From: Haematococcus lacustris
Lineage: Eukaryota; Chlorophyta; Chlorophyceae; Chlamydomonadales; Haematococcaceae
Length of the DNA: 64,000 nt
Direction: 5' to 3'
NCBI GenBank assembly: GCA_030144725.1
Contig: JASKMD010000029.1
Coordinates: 4,035,964 to 4,099,963, forward strand
This document shows, piece by piece, positions 14,901 through 26,100 of this stretch. Under the pieces are notes generated by a model. It saw only the letters and a list, made by a program, of their open reading frames with translations. It was not told where the DNA came from and did no database searches. A program made the position numbers and the translations under genes. Within the stretch, counting starts at the first letter, position 1. Each line of letters begins with the position of its first letter.

Positions 14901-15163
14901 GGATGGAGGATCGTCGCAAGAGGGTCTGCATCTGCTGAGTGGCGCGTGGTGACCCCAGCTCCATGGCAGTCGATGTGCGCTGGTCGCGACGATTCTGCTG
15001 CGGGGCTTTAAGGTCACTGGGTGCTTCACACGTACGGGTGGCGGTTGGATCCGGATTTGACCCGTATTACTTACGGATATACATACGTACGGGTTACCAC
15101 CCGTATATCCGTAACTTACCCCGTATTGCCACAGCCCTGATTACTGGCGACCCGAACTAACAG

Positions 15164-15212
15164 AAAATGACAGGAAACTGACCCCTGGTAGTAGGACGGC
15201 TGTAACTCTGCA
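15164..15212. repeat. dispersed 47-bp block (second copy)
   Basis: The core CCCCTGGTAGTAGGACGGCT and flanks match 1456-1502 with only a few differences. A weaker relative is at 29175-29215. Confidence 0.7.
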
Positions 15213-15416
15213 CATGTAAAGCTTCACAAGTTTGAATCCCTACAGCCCTCATGCAACTCATGAGTTGTAATCAAACACAGGCTGCGAGATCGCTGTTGTA
15301 AAGGCTACTGATAGTGTGCCTAGTGCCCACTTCAGCTCAGCCTTCTGGTGTGTGTGCCTCCAGGTCTACTACTAGCAAGAGCTCTACCCTACTCTATAGC
15401 TCTTACTCACACACAT

Positions 15417-15431
15417 CCCCTTTGTGAGGGG
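15417..15431 (-). other. family 3 downstream hairpin (copy 1)
   Basis: On the minus strand this reads CCCCTCACAAAGGGG, a 5-bp stem with a CACAA loop, about 40 bases after the stop of the Fanzor-like tail. The same hairpin follows the related tails at 16343-16357 and 46050-46064. Confidence 0.6.
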
Positions 15432-15471
15432 TTTGGTATCTTGTTTTCTTGGGTTGTATTGCTGTAGCTGG

Positions 15472-15870
15472 CTATTGCCGTTGCCACTTGCGCCGCCACT
15501 TGCGCAACAGGGCCTTGTCAGGCAGGTACACCCACTCCTGGCCTGGCCTGCCTGGCTTTGGCATGGCTGGGCGGCCATCCCAGTAGCACAGCTCAGTGGG
15601 GCGTGGGCCTGGGCCGACTGCACAGCGGCGGATGTTTAGCGCGGCTGACACGTCCCGGTCATGGAACCTGCACATGGTGTGGGAGTTGCATGAAGTCAAG
15701 TCATGTGCCATGTCATGTGTCATTTCATGTGGGATATGTTGCAGCCATGCACATGTGCAGTGTCTGGTCAGTGCTTACCTGATGTTGTGGCTTGTTGAGC
15801 TCATCAAGCCCTTGACTTGGGAGCGCTTCGCCCTGCTGTACACTGGCCGCAGCCACCTGCATGGACACAT
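15472..15870 (-). pseudogene. Fanzor/TnpB-like family 3, RuvC-III exons
   Basis: Two exons with consensus splice sites. The first (about 15779-15870) reads CRWLRPVYSRAKRSQVKGL then MSSTSHNI. The second (15472-15667) reads RFHDRDVSAALNIRRC, ELCYWDGRPAMPKPG and EWVYLPDKALLRKWRRKW, then stops. HDRDVSAALNI fits the RuvC-III DxNAAxN motif with the Asp present and Asn replaced by Ser. No upstream exons were found before 15870, so this is a 3' fragment with intact splicing. Confidence 0.55.
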
Positions 15871-16140
15871 GGGGCAATGCACATTTGTAAGATTCATTCC
15901 TTACCTTCCCAATCTTGACCCTACCCAGCCGCCTTGACTCCACCACCTCCCAGCACTACCCTGAAAATCAAGAGCGTGAAGCCATCACAAATACTAGAAA
16001 AATTGTCAGGTTTGGTCGTTTCCTTTATATTTACCTCACACCCGTCGTCGACCCTACAGCAGTCATCCCCATCCTACAGCAAAAGCTTCACAAAAACAGG
16101 TACGTGTGTCCAAAGCTTCTACCTCCGTCCCAGGACATAA

Positions 16141-16316
16141 AATGGGATGAAAAGACGAATTGCATCAAGCACGAGCTCAGCAGCTGGCTGAGCCGCCCCG
16201 CCATGTCTAACTCAGGCGGTGTGGGCCAGGAGTGGGTGGAAGTGCGTGACAAGGGCCTATTGCGGAAGTTGCAGCGGCGGCACCAACGGCAGCGGCAGAA
16301 AAATGGCATGCCATGA
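16141..16316 (+). pseudogene. Fanzor/TnpB-like family 3, C-terminal fragment
   Basis: The open stretch LSSWLSRPAMSNSGGVGQEW then VEVRDKGLLRKLQRR matches the tail of the copy at 15472 in the opposite orientation, with moderate divergence. The hairpin CCCCTTACAAAGGGG follows at 16343-16357. The RuvC-III motif itself is absent. Confidence 0.5.
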
Positions 16317-16342
16317 ATGATACAAAACAAACAATTAGATGG

Positions 16343-16357
16343 CCCCTTACAAAGGGG
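16343..16357 (+). other. family 3 downstream hairpin (copy 2)
   Basis: CCCCTTACAAAGGGG keeps the stem of the other two copies; one base at the 5' edge of the loop differs (TTACAA versus TCACAA). Confidence 0.6.
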
Positions 16358-16622
16358 GTGCGTGTGCGAGAGAGTACTGCAAAGGGTAGGGCTCTAGCGA
16401 ATGGGTTAGGACACAGCCCCGACACCTAGTTTAGGGACACATATCGGTCTCTCATAGCTGTGGAGAAGTGTTGAAGTGATATATGTATCCATTCTGATAT
16501 ATCTACTGTCAAACAAGTCAAGACATGTATGACAGGTCCTGATACCACATGCCTGGACAGATGCAGTTTTTTGGGGCGCCGCAGCCGTGTGTACAATCGA
16601 CCTCGACACATGACACCTTGCG

Positions 16623-18953
16623 CTAGCTCGCCGCGCTTCCTGAGGCATTCCGTTGTTTTTGTTTTTTTGAGACCCTCGTAACCTTGCTCGGCACACCGGC
16701 GATATCCGATCCAGCAATGCTGGCGCGCCCCCCAGATGGTAGCTCAATGGCGAACATGCTGCCAGCCTTGGGAATAACTGCACAGTACAGCACACACGCC
16801 AAGGGCTGAAGTAGCTCCTGAACATCTCCAGGATTGCCTTCAAATGCTTGGGACTTCCACTCCGTGGGTCAAGGGCCGCGGGGTCGGGGTCGGGGTAGGG
16901 AACAGCTTACAAACATGACGTACTTGCCAGGCGGTGCTGGCCACTTCCTGTTGCACCCACCATGCCAGGAATCTTGAGGTGTGACCAGGCACACTGTGTT
17001 GACAGTGACCAATGCCACCAGGCCTCTCCTTCCCCGCAGTGCAGCCTGCTTACACATTTCCACCTCTATCTGCACACAGCACAGTAGCTACCTTGCTGTG
17101 GATGGCATCGCGCATGTACACCAATGTGTGCCAGCCGGACGTCCTTGCAGCAGCAGGGAGCAGCACACAGCAGGGTGTGCCTGGTTTATAGTGTTCTGCT
17201 GCTTAGCCCTTACTTCTTTGAGCCCAGCCAACAGGTAGGCAGCTACTCACTGCTGTCTTCAACCGCGCTGCAAGAGACTCCTGGCTGTGCAGCGGGACCC
17301 ACCTGGGCGCCGTGGAGGTCCAGGCACCGCAGCAGCGCCAGCTGGCTGTCTTGAACAGCGCTGCTGGAGGCCAGCGCCATGCCTGCAGTCCCACCTCCAG
17401 TGCTGCTCCCAAGTGCTTGCTGCTGCTGCAGCATCCTAGCTGTGCCAGGAGTGCCAGGGCCACTCTCAGGTGCCTGGCCTGAGCAGTGCTGGAGAGTGGT
17501 GGAGGCATAGGAGCGCCATAGGCTGTGCAGTGGCTGTAGTTGTGCCCACCTGCGCACGACCACCCGCCCCCAGGCCCAACATGTGGCAGGCTGACCCTGC
17601 TGGACGCCCATGCCCTCCACACACCACAGCACCACAATGCTAGCCACAGCGGTGGAAGTGCACAGCTCCATGCACACCCAGCATGCACACCCACCACTGG
17701 CACTGTACCGTTGTACAGCCCGTGTTGCCGCAGAACTTGTGGTGCCTGGGCAGGCAGTTTGATAGCTGCCACAGAGGCACCTGAGTGACGGATGACCCTA
17801 CTGCTGTTAGGAAGACCCACGGCCTCTTGCTGTCCACCCCCTCCCCCTCATCCTCTCATCCTCATGGGCCATGCAAGGGCACAAGCAAAGGTAAGGGCAA
17901 GGCTGCAAAAGCCAAATTAGCCTGGCAAGTTGATAAACCGGGATTGCAATACAGTCTGGACATGCAGCGCACTAAGGAGAGCAGGTGACACGCGCTGGAG
18001 CTGTGCTGGTGGCCGGACCTGCCAGCTCTGCAAGCCAAAGGCAAGGAGTACCCGAAGGTTGGAAGAACGGCTACTTACGGCCCAGAAGCAGCAGCAGCAG
18101 CAGCAGCCGCAGCAGCATGCGTAACAGTAATGCGCCCCCCTTTCGTAGGTGGAAGGCGCCCATGTCATGTGCGTGGTACTCCATTACTCCATACAGACAA
18201 AACACTACCCCCCATTCAGGGCACCAAACAATGCCTTTGCGTGGTGCTTGTTGCCGGCTGGGCCGATGAGGGAGGTGCTGCTTACCCACGTGACAGCGCT
18301 GCGAAGGCTTGACACCCGCACTGAGGCGCCCCTGCTGCGGCCCCTCAGCTTCACGGCAGCCAGGCTGGCACCTCGCTGCTGGTGCTGTGGCAGCTGGTGC
18401 TGCTGCTGAAGCTGCTGCGCCCTGTTGTGCCGGGAGCTTGATACTGGGTTGTCCAGCATCAGGCTGCGGTCTGCAAGCTGGCTGGTTATCTTCATGCGCT
18501 TTTCATGTGACATGTTGGCAAACTGGCTGTTGGTGAGCAGCAGCTCCTCAGCGATGTCCTCCACTGCGCTCTGACAGCTTGTTGCAGCAGGCCGCTTTGA
18601 TCCATTGTGACGCAGGTTTGAGGAGGAGTAACTGGGGCCTGTACCCGGAACGGGGAAAGGTTGCCCAAGCCGCAGGGCATGGCTTTGCAGCAAAGCTGCA
18701 TCTAGCTGGTGGTAAGGGGCAGCTCCTGAAGCGACAGAGGCCTGGGCCAGGCCAGAAGCTTTGTCAGCAATGGAGCCTGCATGCAAAGAATAAATAGGTG
18801 AGACACACGCAGCTTCGTTCTTCCAACACAGACTGTCGCAAATGGCACACCATGGCGGCGACCAAGGCTCCGGCTAACCAAAGCAAGGCTTTCCTTCTTT
18901 GCGGACGACAGGCGAACACCTCCAGGAGCAGCGCTGGGCTGTTTCCCAGACAT
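16623..18953 (-). CDS. POP4: RNase P/MRP protein subunit POP4 (Rpp29)
   Basis: Exons (complement): 18851-18953 (tentative), 18286-18776, 17695-17780, 17303-17549, 16961-17069, 16623-16777. With the tentative first exon they give 1191 nt (396 aa), all phases matching. If translation starts at 18786 instead, the product is 365 aa. The N-terminal half is Ser/Gln-rich. The conserved UPF0086 domain follows: LQPLHSLWRSYAS, LDLHGAQ, ALRGRRGLVALVTVNTVCLV, then VIPKAGSMFAIELP. These match the 'LPLHelW', 'DLHGA', 'GiveT.nTf' and 'VPK...F' landmarks of Rpp29. The protein binds the RNase P RNA and acts in tRNA 5' maturation and, in MRP, rRNA processing in the nucleus. The second intron hosts a plus-strand Fanzor-like fragment. 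Confidence 0.85.
17860..18125 (+). pseudogene. Fanzor/TnpB-like family 2 fragment in a POP4 intron
   Basis: The plus strand reads KGTSKGKGKAAKAKLAW, then NRDCNT (the RDxN of RuvC-III) in a neighbouring frame, then ELCWWPDLPALQAKGKEYPK after a TGA that replaces the usual Trp in ESRW. A frameshift and a stop within 80 bases show decay. It is antisense to POP4 and entirely inside its second intron. Confidence 0.5.
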
Positions 18954-19318
18954 GGCCAGTGCGCTACGCTCTATGCAAGTTTGCTGTCTGAAATTGACAC
19001 CGAAAAGTGAAGAATGGTGGTGTCTCCAATGCGGGGGATATTTCCGGAGGATAACGGGGGAATGAGGGGAAAAGCGGGGGGATTTGTATTCCCTCTCTCA
19101 CCGCCGTCCAAATGCCATTCCCCTGCCAATCCGTTTGCGCCGTTTGGAAATTCCCCCAGGGGAATGGCGGTGGTTGGTCCCTAACCGCCCTCCCCTCCTC
19201 GCTTTTTGCTACCCCTGCCGAACCCCGCGAAGCAAAAATCCAGATTCCCCTGTTCCAGCATCCGTTGTTGGTGCTGCAGCTGCATCTTAAGGCTTCTTAC
19301 ATGTGCAACCATCGAACT
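18954..19318. other. upstream region of POP4
   Basis: The stretch between the putative POP4 start and the CCCCG satellite. It contains the left copy (19001-19017) of a 17-bp direct repeat and a GGGG/CCCC-rich segment with palindromic GGAAATTCCCCC character. No gene is supported; it is presumably promoter sequence. Confidence 0.5.
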
Positions 19319-20224
19319 TGGCCCCGCCCCGCCCCGCCCCGCCCCGCCCCGCCCCGCCCCGCCCCGCCCCGCCCCGCCCCGCCCCGCCCCGCCCCGCCCC
19401 GCCCCGCCCCGCCCCGCCCCGCCCCGCCCCGCCCCGCCCCGCCCCGCCCCGCCCCGCCCCGCCCCGCCCCGCCCCGCCCCGCCCCGCCCCGCCCCGCCCC
19501 GCCCCGCCCCGCCCCGCCCCGCCCCGCCCCGCCCCGCCCCGCCCCGCCCCGCCCCGCCCCGCCCCGCCCCGCCCCGCCCCGCCCCGCCCCGCCCCGCCCC
19601 GCCCCGCCCCGCCCCGCCCCGCCCCGCCCCGCCCCGCCCCGCCCCGCCCCGCCCCGCCCCGCCCCGCCCCGCCCCGCCCCGCCCCGCCCCGCCCCGCCCC
19701 GCCCCGCCCCGCCCCGCCCCGCCCCGCCCCGCCCCGCCCCGCCCCGCCCCGCCCCGCCCCGCCCCGCCCCGCCCCGCCCCGCCCCGCCCCGCCCCGCCCC
19801 GCCCCGCCCCGCCCCGCCCCGCCCCGCCCCGCCCCGCCCCGCCCCGCCCCGCCCCGCCCCGCCCCGCCCCGCCCCGCCCCGCCCCGCCCCGCCCCGCCCC
19901 GCCCCGCCCCGCCCCGCCCCGCCCCGCCCCGCCCCGCCCCGCCCCGCCCCGCCCCGCCCCGCCCCGCCCCGCCCCGCCCCGCCCCGCCCCGCCCCGCCCC
20001 GCCCCGCCCCGCCCCGCCCCGCCCCGCCCCGCCCCGCCCCGCCCCGCCCCGCCCCGCCCCGCCCCGCCCCGCCCCGCCCCGCCCCGCCCCGCCCCGCCCC
20101 GCCCCGCCCCGCCCCGCCCCGCCCCGCCCCGCCCCGCCCCGCCCCGCCCCGCCCCGCCCCGCCCCGCCCCGCCCCGCCCCGCCCCGCCCCGCCCCGCCCC
20201 GCCCCGCCCCGCCCCGCCCCGCCC
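19319..20224. repeat. (CCCCG)n satellite, about 181 units
   Basis: It is a perfect pentamer with no interruption visible. All long open frames across it (RPAPP or GRGGA repeats) are artefacts of the 5-bp period having no stops. Confidence 0.98.
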
Positions 20225-20274
20225 AGCCCAGCCCAGCCCAGCCCAGCCCAGCCCAGCCCAGCCCAGCCCAGCCC
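20222..20274. repeat. (CCCAG)n
   Basis: About ten units continue the CCCCG array with a C-to-A change, a sign of homogenised block evolution. Confidence 0.95.
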
Positions 20275-20507
20275 GTGACACCCCCAAGCAAGTGTGAGGC
20301 AACGAAAAGTGAAGAATGGGACTCGTCACTACTCACTATTGCGTCCAACACAGTGTTCACAGGTTCTACAACTGTGCAGAGGAGGACCTGCTATGTTGGT
20401 TACTTCGGCTGTGCGTGACCAGTAAACCTGTATCCCTATCCTGGGAGCTCAGAACTAATGTCACATTATAACTATAATATTATATAAATTTATTGTCACA
20501 ATTATAG

Positions 20508-21507
20508 TACCGTACTATCCCTTTTGATTCCCGAGGCCTCGTAAACTATAATTAAAATATTATTCCCGAGCCATATTTTTCATTGTTTTATATTCCCCGA
20601 TGGCCAAAGTTCGTCGAAAGTTAGTTTTGAGAACGTCTTCGTGCATAGAAATAATCAAGCCTCCCACTCCATTAACCTCGCATCAAAGTCATATGATCCA
20701 CATAGTCTACTGTCTGGCATTATCACCTGACCACGTCACATGGGGCACTGAACCTCGCTAATACAGTCGTGGTCCTCCTGCCGCTGCTGGCAGTGGCGGC
20801 ATATCTTATCATCTGCCTTCGAGCATTCAGACTTGCGTACTCCTGCCGCCACCCATTCTGTTGCCTTGGCCAAAGCACCCCGCCTTGGCCGGCTGACCGA
20901 GTATGACCAGTCGCCTCCCCCCTTGACATGGTTGCCAGCCTGGTTGCCACCCTTGCCTGTCCTGTGACCTCAGCCTTTGCCCCAGCCTGGCCCACCTCCC
21001 TCGACCTTGCCCTGGGCATAGCAGCCACCCTTGTTGCCACCCCGGCCTGGCCCGCCGCACTAGCCTTTGCCCCAGCCTGGCCCGCCTCCCTCTGGCCCAG
21101 CCCAGGGTGGGCTGAATCCTAGCAGTTTGCTACCAGTTCTCATACGCTTTGCCGGTGCGTGCGAGAGCAGGAGGTGTGCTGGGCGATGCGGCAAGATTAA
21201 GGCGTGGAGAAGGCCCAAAATGAGTGGTCCTAGGTAGTCGCTTCTCAATAATTGCCGCTTGACGATCAAGAGACATTTGGAAGCATTGTTCATCGTGCAT
21301 AAGGAGCTCGCGGTGCAGACTATCAGCTGCGTCGGCGGCACTGATGCCCCGGACCACAAACTGGTCCATTGCTGGCACTTTCGTCAAGGTCAACTAATTG
21401 TTTGACTACTTCCCGAAAGACCAGAGAAATACATTGTTTTATCATTCCCGGTTTCCCGAAGGACAAAAAACGATTCGGGATAGGGAATCAAAAGGGAGAG
21501 TACGGTA
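20508..21507. mobile_element. unclassified DNA transposon with 25-bp TIRs, 1000 bp
   Basis: The termini are inverted repeats of 25 bp that agree at 24 positions (TACCGTACT, then A or C, then TCCCTTTTGATTCCC) at 20508-20532 and 21483-21507. Subterminal regions at both ends are AT-rich with ATTCCCGA motifs. The inside is GC-rich. A minus-strand stretch at 21130-21393 (VPAMDQFVVRGISAADAADS then LHRELLMHDEQCFQMSLDRQ) may be a coding remnant; I do not recognise it. No target duplication is evident from the immediate flanks. Confidence 0.7.
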
Positions 21508-21540
21508 GTTGTTGTTATAATATTGACCTGCTGCTAAGAA

Positions 21541-21780
21541 AAGATGTCGCAGCGGCGGATGTTCAGCGCGGCTGACGCTTCCCGGTCCTAGAACCTGATG
21601 CCATTGCTTGTTGAGCACATCAAGCCCCTGATCCGGGACCGCGTGGCCAAACAGCGGGTGGAACAGCGGGAGAAGGGCGCCGGGAACGTGGTGGCGCTGC
21701 AGTGGTGGCAGGAGCCGGACCGGTTGCTGCGGCTGGATCGCTTTATTGAGGCGGCGGCTGCAGGCAGAGCAAACACGGCA
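21541..21780 (-). pseudogene. Fanzor/TnpB-like family 3 fragment, catalytic Asp lost
   Basis: The minus strand reads TRSRIRGLMCSTSNGIRF, a TAG, then DREASAALNIRRC. Compared with the 15472 copy (RFHDRDVSAALNI), a stop replaces the residue after Phe and the motif Asp is Glu. The usual intron before RF is absent: the exons are fused, as in a processed copy or one whose intron was lost. Confidence 0.5.
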
Positions 21781-22286
21781 CAGGGAGCTTGGGCTGCAGC
21801 TCAGGTCCCTAAGCAACGGCACAAAGACACCTGCTAGTTTATTAATGTTTGACACTTGAAGTCACTACACGACTGTCGATGCAGCCGTGTCAATGCGCAC
21901 TGCAAAATCGTATTAATGGGCACTGACACGGTGGCAGGGAGGCGGTTGGTCCGTTGACGCACACCCGCCTGTGCACATTGCGACCCACCTGGCCGTGTCA
22001 ACGTGACTGCCGTAGCCTGATATTCACGCGCGTTCCAATACACAAGATGAGTCATGCCCCTTGTCCACATCATTGTGAGGATTCGTGCCTTTAGGTGCGA
22101 CTGCGCGGCAGCCCATCAGCAGCAAAACTCAACCGATGTTCCGTTTGCTTTCTTTTAAATGGCTGGACCCCTCCCCGCCCGCCTCCCAAACACACTGTTG
22201 CAGGTCAAAACAGCAGCTGTTGAAGAGTTCCCCTTGGCCAAGCGCAGCCAGCCATCACACACCGCCTCCTTCACAGACTGGGCACA
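21781..22286. other. 5' flank of the membrane-protein gene
   Basis: No gene is supported. The first in-frame Met of the downstream gene is at 22287, and a TGA in that frame about 70 bases upstream limits any extension. Confidence 0.4.
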
Positions 22287-23058
22287 ATGCTGCTGCGTGT
22301 GTTCTTGCGCCAAAAGTCCATTCAGGCCTGGAACCTCAGGCGCGCCGCACGCGCTGTGCTGTACCTTTTCAACCTTCACACCTGCATTGTGCTGATGGTA
22401 TCTTGGGTGTCAGTGTGGGTAAGTGGCCCTCAGCTGGAGCGGCCCTCAGCTGGAGAGGCAGGAGGTGGGGGCGGGGTTTGAGGACGAGCAGGTTGAGGGT
22501 TTCGGAGCTGTATCAGTCATGCATTCGTGTATATGGTAGGCGCCCCTGTGGCTCATGGAGGAGGTGGGAGAGTTCCTCAATTCAGACACGACACCTTCCC
22601 TAGTGAAGGGACCTTATCATGCCTTTGCATGGTACTTGTTGCCCGCTGGGCCGATGAGGGAGGTACTGGTAGTGACCAGGTACGTCCTGGTATGGCAAAC
22701 ATGCTGCCAGCCTTAGGCATCAAACCCAGCGTGGCCCCACCGGCACCTCTCTCAGCAGGCGTGGACTGCAGCTCTCCACCTCAGTCAGCGCTGCAGCAGG
22801 GCAGCGGAACAACGGTAGAGGCTCCCCAGTGAGCAGCGCCGGTATTTATTTTCCATTCCAACAGCCAACCCTGGCATGGAGCTTGGGCAGGTCAGCAGGC
22901 CTGTGGCAGCAGCCTGATGCGATGCGCTGTCCTGCTTGGCTGCCAGGTGTGCCACTACCAGAACTGGCGATTTGCAATAGACTTCAGCATGGTCAGCACA
23001 GGCACCGTGTTCCCTCTCACCTTCACTCTGGCCCAGGTGGGTCACCACCACCGCTCTT

Positions 23059-23122
<64 letters not shown>

Positions 23123-26100
23123 CCACCACCACCACCACCACCACCACCACCACTAAAACCACTGCCATGAGTACCACCTCTGCCACAAATGCCACCACCA
23201 ACCACAATACTGGCATCTCACTCTGGCCTGGCTGCCTGCCTGTTGCCACCACCATCAGCGGCAGGTTTGCTGAGGGCAGCAGTGAAGGCAGCAGTGGAGG
23301 CAGCAGCACAGGGTCAGCTGGCATGCGTATCCAGCAAGTGCGGGTATGCCACAGGGCAGCTGTGCAGGATCATGGTCTAGGATCATGCTGTGCTAGCATG
23401 GTGCAACCTGGTGCATGGTGCATGGGCCCTTCCAGCCCCCTGCCACCTTGCCTGATCTGGCTCCAGTCCCTGCCCCGCCCGCCCTGGGCACCCCCACCTG
23501 ACTGGCCGCAGGCCTTCACGCGTCGCGAGCGCGCCACCGCCCTCATCGCCAGCATCAAGGCCTCTGCTGTGGCGCTCTTCTTCATGCACAGGGACTGGTG
23601 AGCCTCACTGTCTGGCCCCACTGCCATAGACAGTGAAGGCTTAGGAGGAGAGGGGGCGGCTGTAGATCTGTGGCAGCTGTCACTGCTCTTTAATGTGCAG
23701 CTCATTACACCACTGCCGCTGCTGCTGCTGCTTTCCAGCTGACCCCGGCTGCTCCTTCATGCCATACTTTTAACCACAGGCTAGCGTGTGCATGTGTGTG
23801 TGGTCAGCGTGATGTTGAGCACCATGCATGCATGTCCAGCCCTTGTCCTGAACCATAGGAATACCCACTGGCCTGCACCCTGCCAGCTGCTGCCTGGCTG
23901 CTGCAACGGTCCTGTGATGAGCAGCAGCTGTTCGACAGTGCTGCCACAGGCAGAGTCCAGGGGTCAGAGTGTTTATTCTTGAGCGGAGGCCAGTGCCTCA
24001 CCTTGGTCTGGTGGCAGGCAGGCCAAGGCGGCGGGAGAAGCAGCAGGAGGGCAGTGCTGCTAGGCACCACAGGCCTTACGCTGCCTGCGCATGGCATGCC
24101 TGCATGGCGAGTCGGTCCTTATAGGAATGCAAGCCTGCTGGGATGTGTGAAACGTGCGATGTGTGATGTGTGAGCAGTGTGATGTGTGAGCGCCTGGCTG
24201 TGCAGGGACCAGACCCAGGCCTACCCCAGCAGCCTGGGTGTGGACAGTTTGCCAGGGCCGCGCAGAGCCAAGCAGCTGCTGGTGGACCTGCTGCTCAACA
24301 TGCGCCGGTGAGTGGCCAGGTGAGCCCTGTGGGGGATTGGGAGGGGTTCAGGATTGAGGGATGTTTGGAGGGAACTGAAACTGAAACTGAAACTGAAAAG
24401 TGGAGAAGGCCATACCAAGAGCTAGGTGAGGCTGTGGCACCTCTGGGTCTGGCCTACTGGGCCTTTCATGCTCACCTCGTTATGCTTTGTGTCACATCAA
24501 AGTACTTCAGCTGCAGCTGGAACACCTTGGTTGCTTCCCGTGGTAAACAGAATAAGAGAGAAGGCCGACCAGGCGCAGGAAAGCACATCAATATGTCCTT
24601 TGCTTCGTGCCGCCCTTTGTTATTGCTCTGAAGCATTGTTTGGGATTTACACACACCCAGCTGTTGGTACAGCATTGAGAATGTATCGCTCTTGTTCTAA
24701 GGTGCCGCAGGAGTCATGGGGTACGTTAGGGTCGCGGTGGCATCTCAGCTTTGAATGGCACTTCCGTTTCATTAAGAGCAGAGCACCACCTCGACCACAG
24801 TCACGCCCCCTGCCTAGCGGGCCTCACCTGACAGACCTGGCTGCTTCCGTCTGTTAAAGACAGCTGGACTGAAAGCTTCACCCTTCCTGCACATCGTGCT
24901 TGTCGTCCTCATTGCCCGCCTCCCAACCCACTCACGTCCTTGCCCTGCCTAGAATTGTATCTGCTTCATATGCGCCCACATTGCTGTCATTGCTACATCT
25001 CGGCAACCTTGGCCCTGCCCTGCCCTACCCTACCCTGACCTGCCCTGATCTGCCAGGTATCTGGTCTGCCCATCCCGGTTCGAGAGCGTGGCGGAGGCTC
25101 GCCTGACTGCCTCGCATCATGAATACCTGGGGTTGTTTGAACACAACCTACACCTGACGGAGCGTGACAAGCTGTTCAAGACCCGGGTAAGGGGATGGAC
25201 AGGGGCAGGCAAACAGGGCTTCGCCTGGTAGGTGCTAGAGTGGAGGCCTCCTTGCTGGAGATCCTCAAGGCTCCAGGTGATCAGGGTATGAGGGGCCATG
25301 TGTGACCCACACCCTAACACCTGTAATGAAGGTCAGGCAGGAAGGGCAGGGTGTGCCCTCATGACTGCTTAGGGCACTGTGGTGCAGGAGGCTGCAGCAT
25401 TGAGGTGTGGCCGGCCCCCCCGCCCCTCACAATGAAACCTTGGACTACTCTCTCCCTCACACATCGGGCGGGGTGGCTGTCCCTGCTGCTGCAGTTTGCA
25501 GAGCTGATGGAAGGTGCTGGTGGAGGGCGCAAGTGGCTGAAGGAGTGCTACCGCTGCCTGTCTCAACTCAGCGTGCTGAACGAGAAGCTGACGCTGGCTG
25601 CTGGCTACACGCGAGGGGGTGGGTGCACAGGGGGAGGCACAGATCTCAGTGGCCCAGGGCTGAACAGGGCCAAGCTGTAGAGTAGCTGACCTGGGGCTGA
25701 ACGCACCAGCTGTAGAGTAGCTGACCTGCTCCGTGCTCGCGCCTAGTGTGCCCTCGCGTTGTTGAGGTTGGGGCCCTGATGGAGCAGAGTGCACAGCCAG
25801 GCCAGGCCCAGCAGCCCCCATCCCTGGTCTTCCTGACCCTGCCCTCCATGCGGCCCATGTGGCCTGTGGTACTGACGCCCCTGGGCAGCTTGGCATGAAG
25901 GGGCAGGGAGGGTTGGCAGCTTCCCCGTTCTCCACCCCTGCCCTACAGTTAACTAGAAGGTCACACTGTCATGCTGGCGCTGTGCTGACCAAGTGTGACA
26001 GCCAACCATCTTGCGTTGCAATGGTGGTGGAGGCCCTGCTTCTGCACCTGGGCAGCTGGTGACAGTGATGGTAGTGGTGGTGGTAATGGTGGCGGTGGTA

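Noticed and set aside
19112..20418. Several 350-390 residue open frames of RPAPP or GRGGA repeats on both strands
   Set aside because: They are forced by the stop-free CCCCG pentamer; there is no start context or non-repeat domain.
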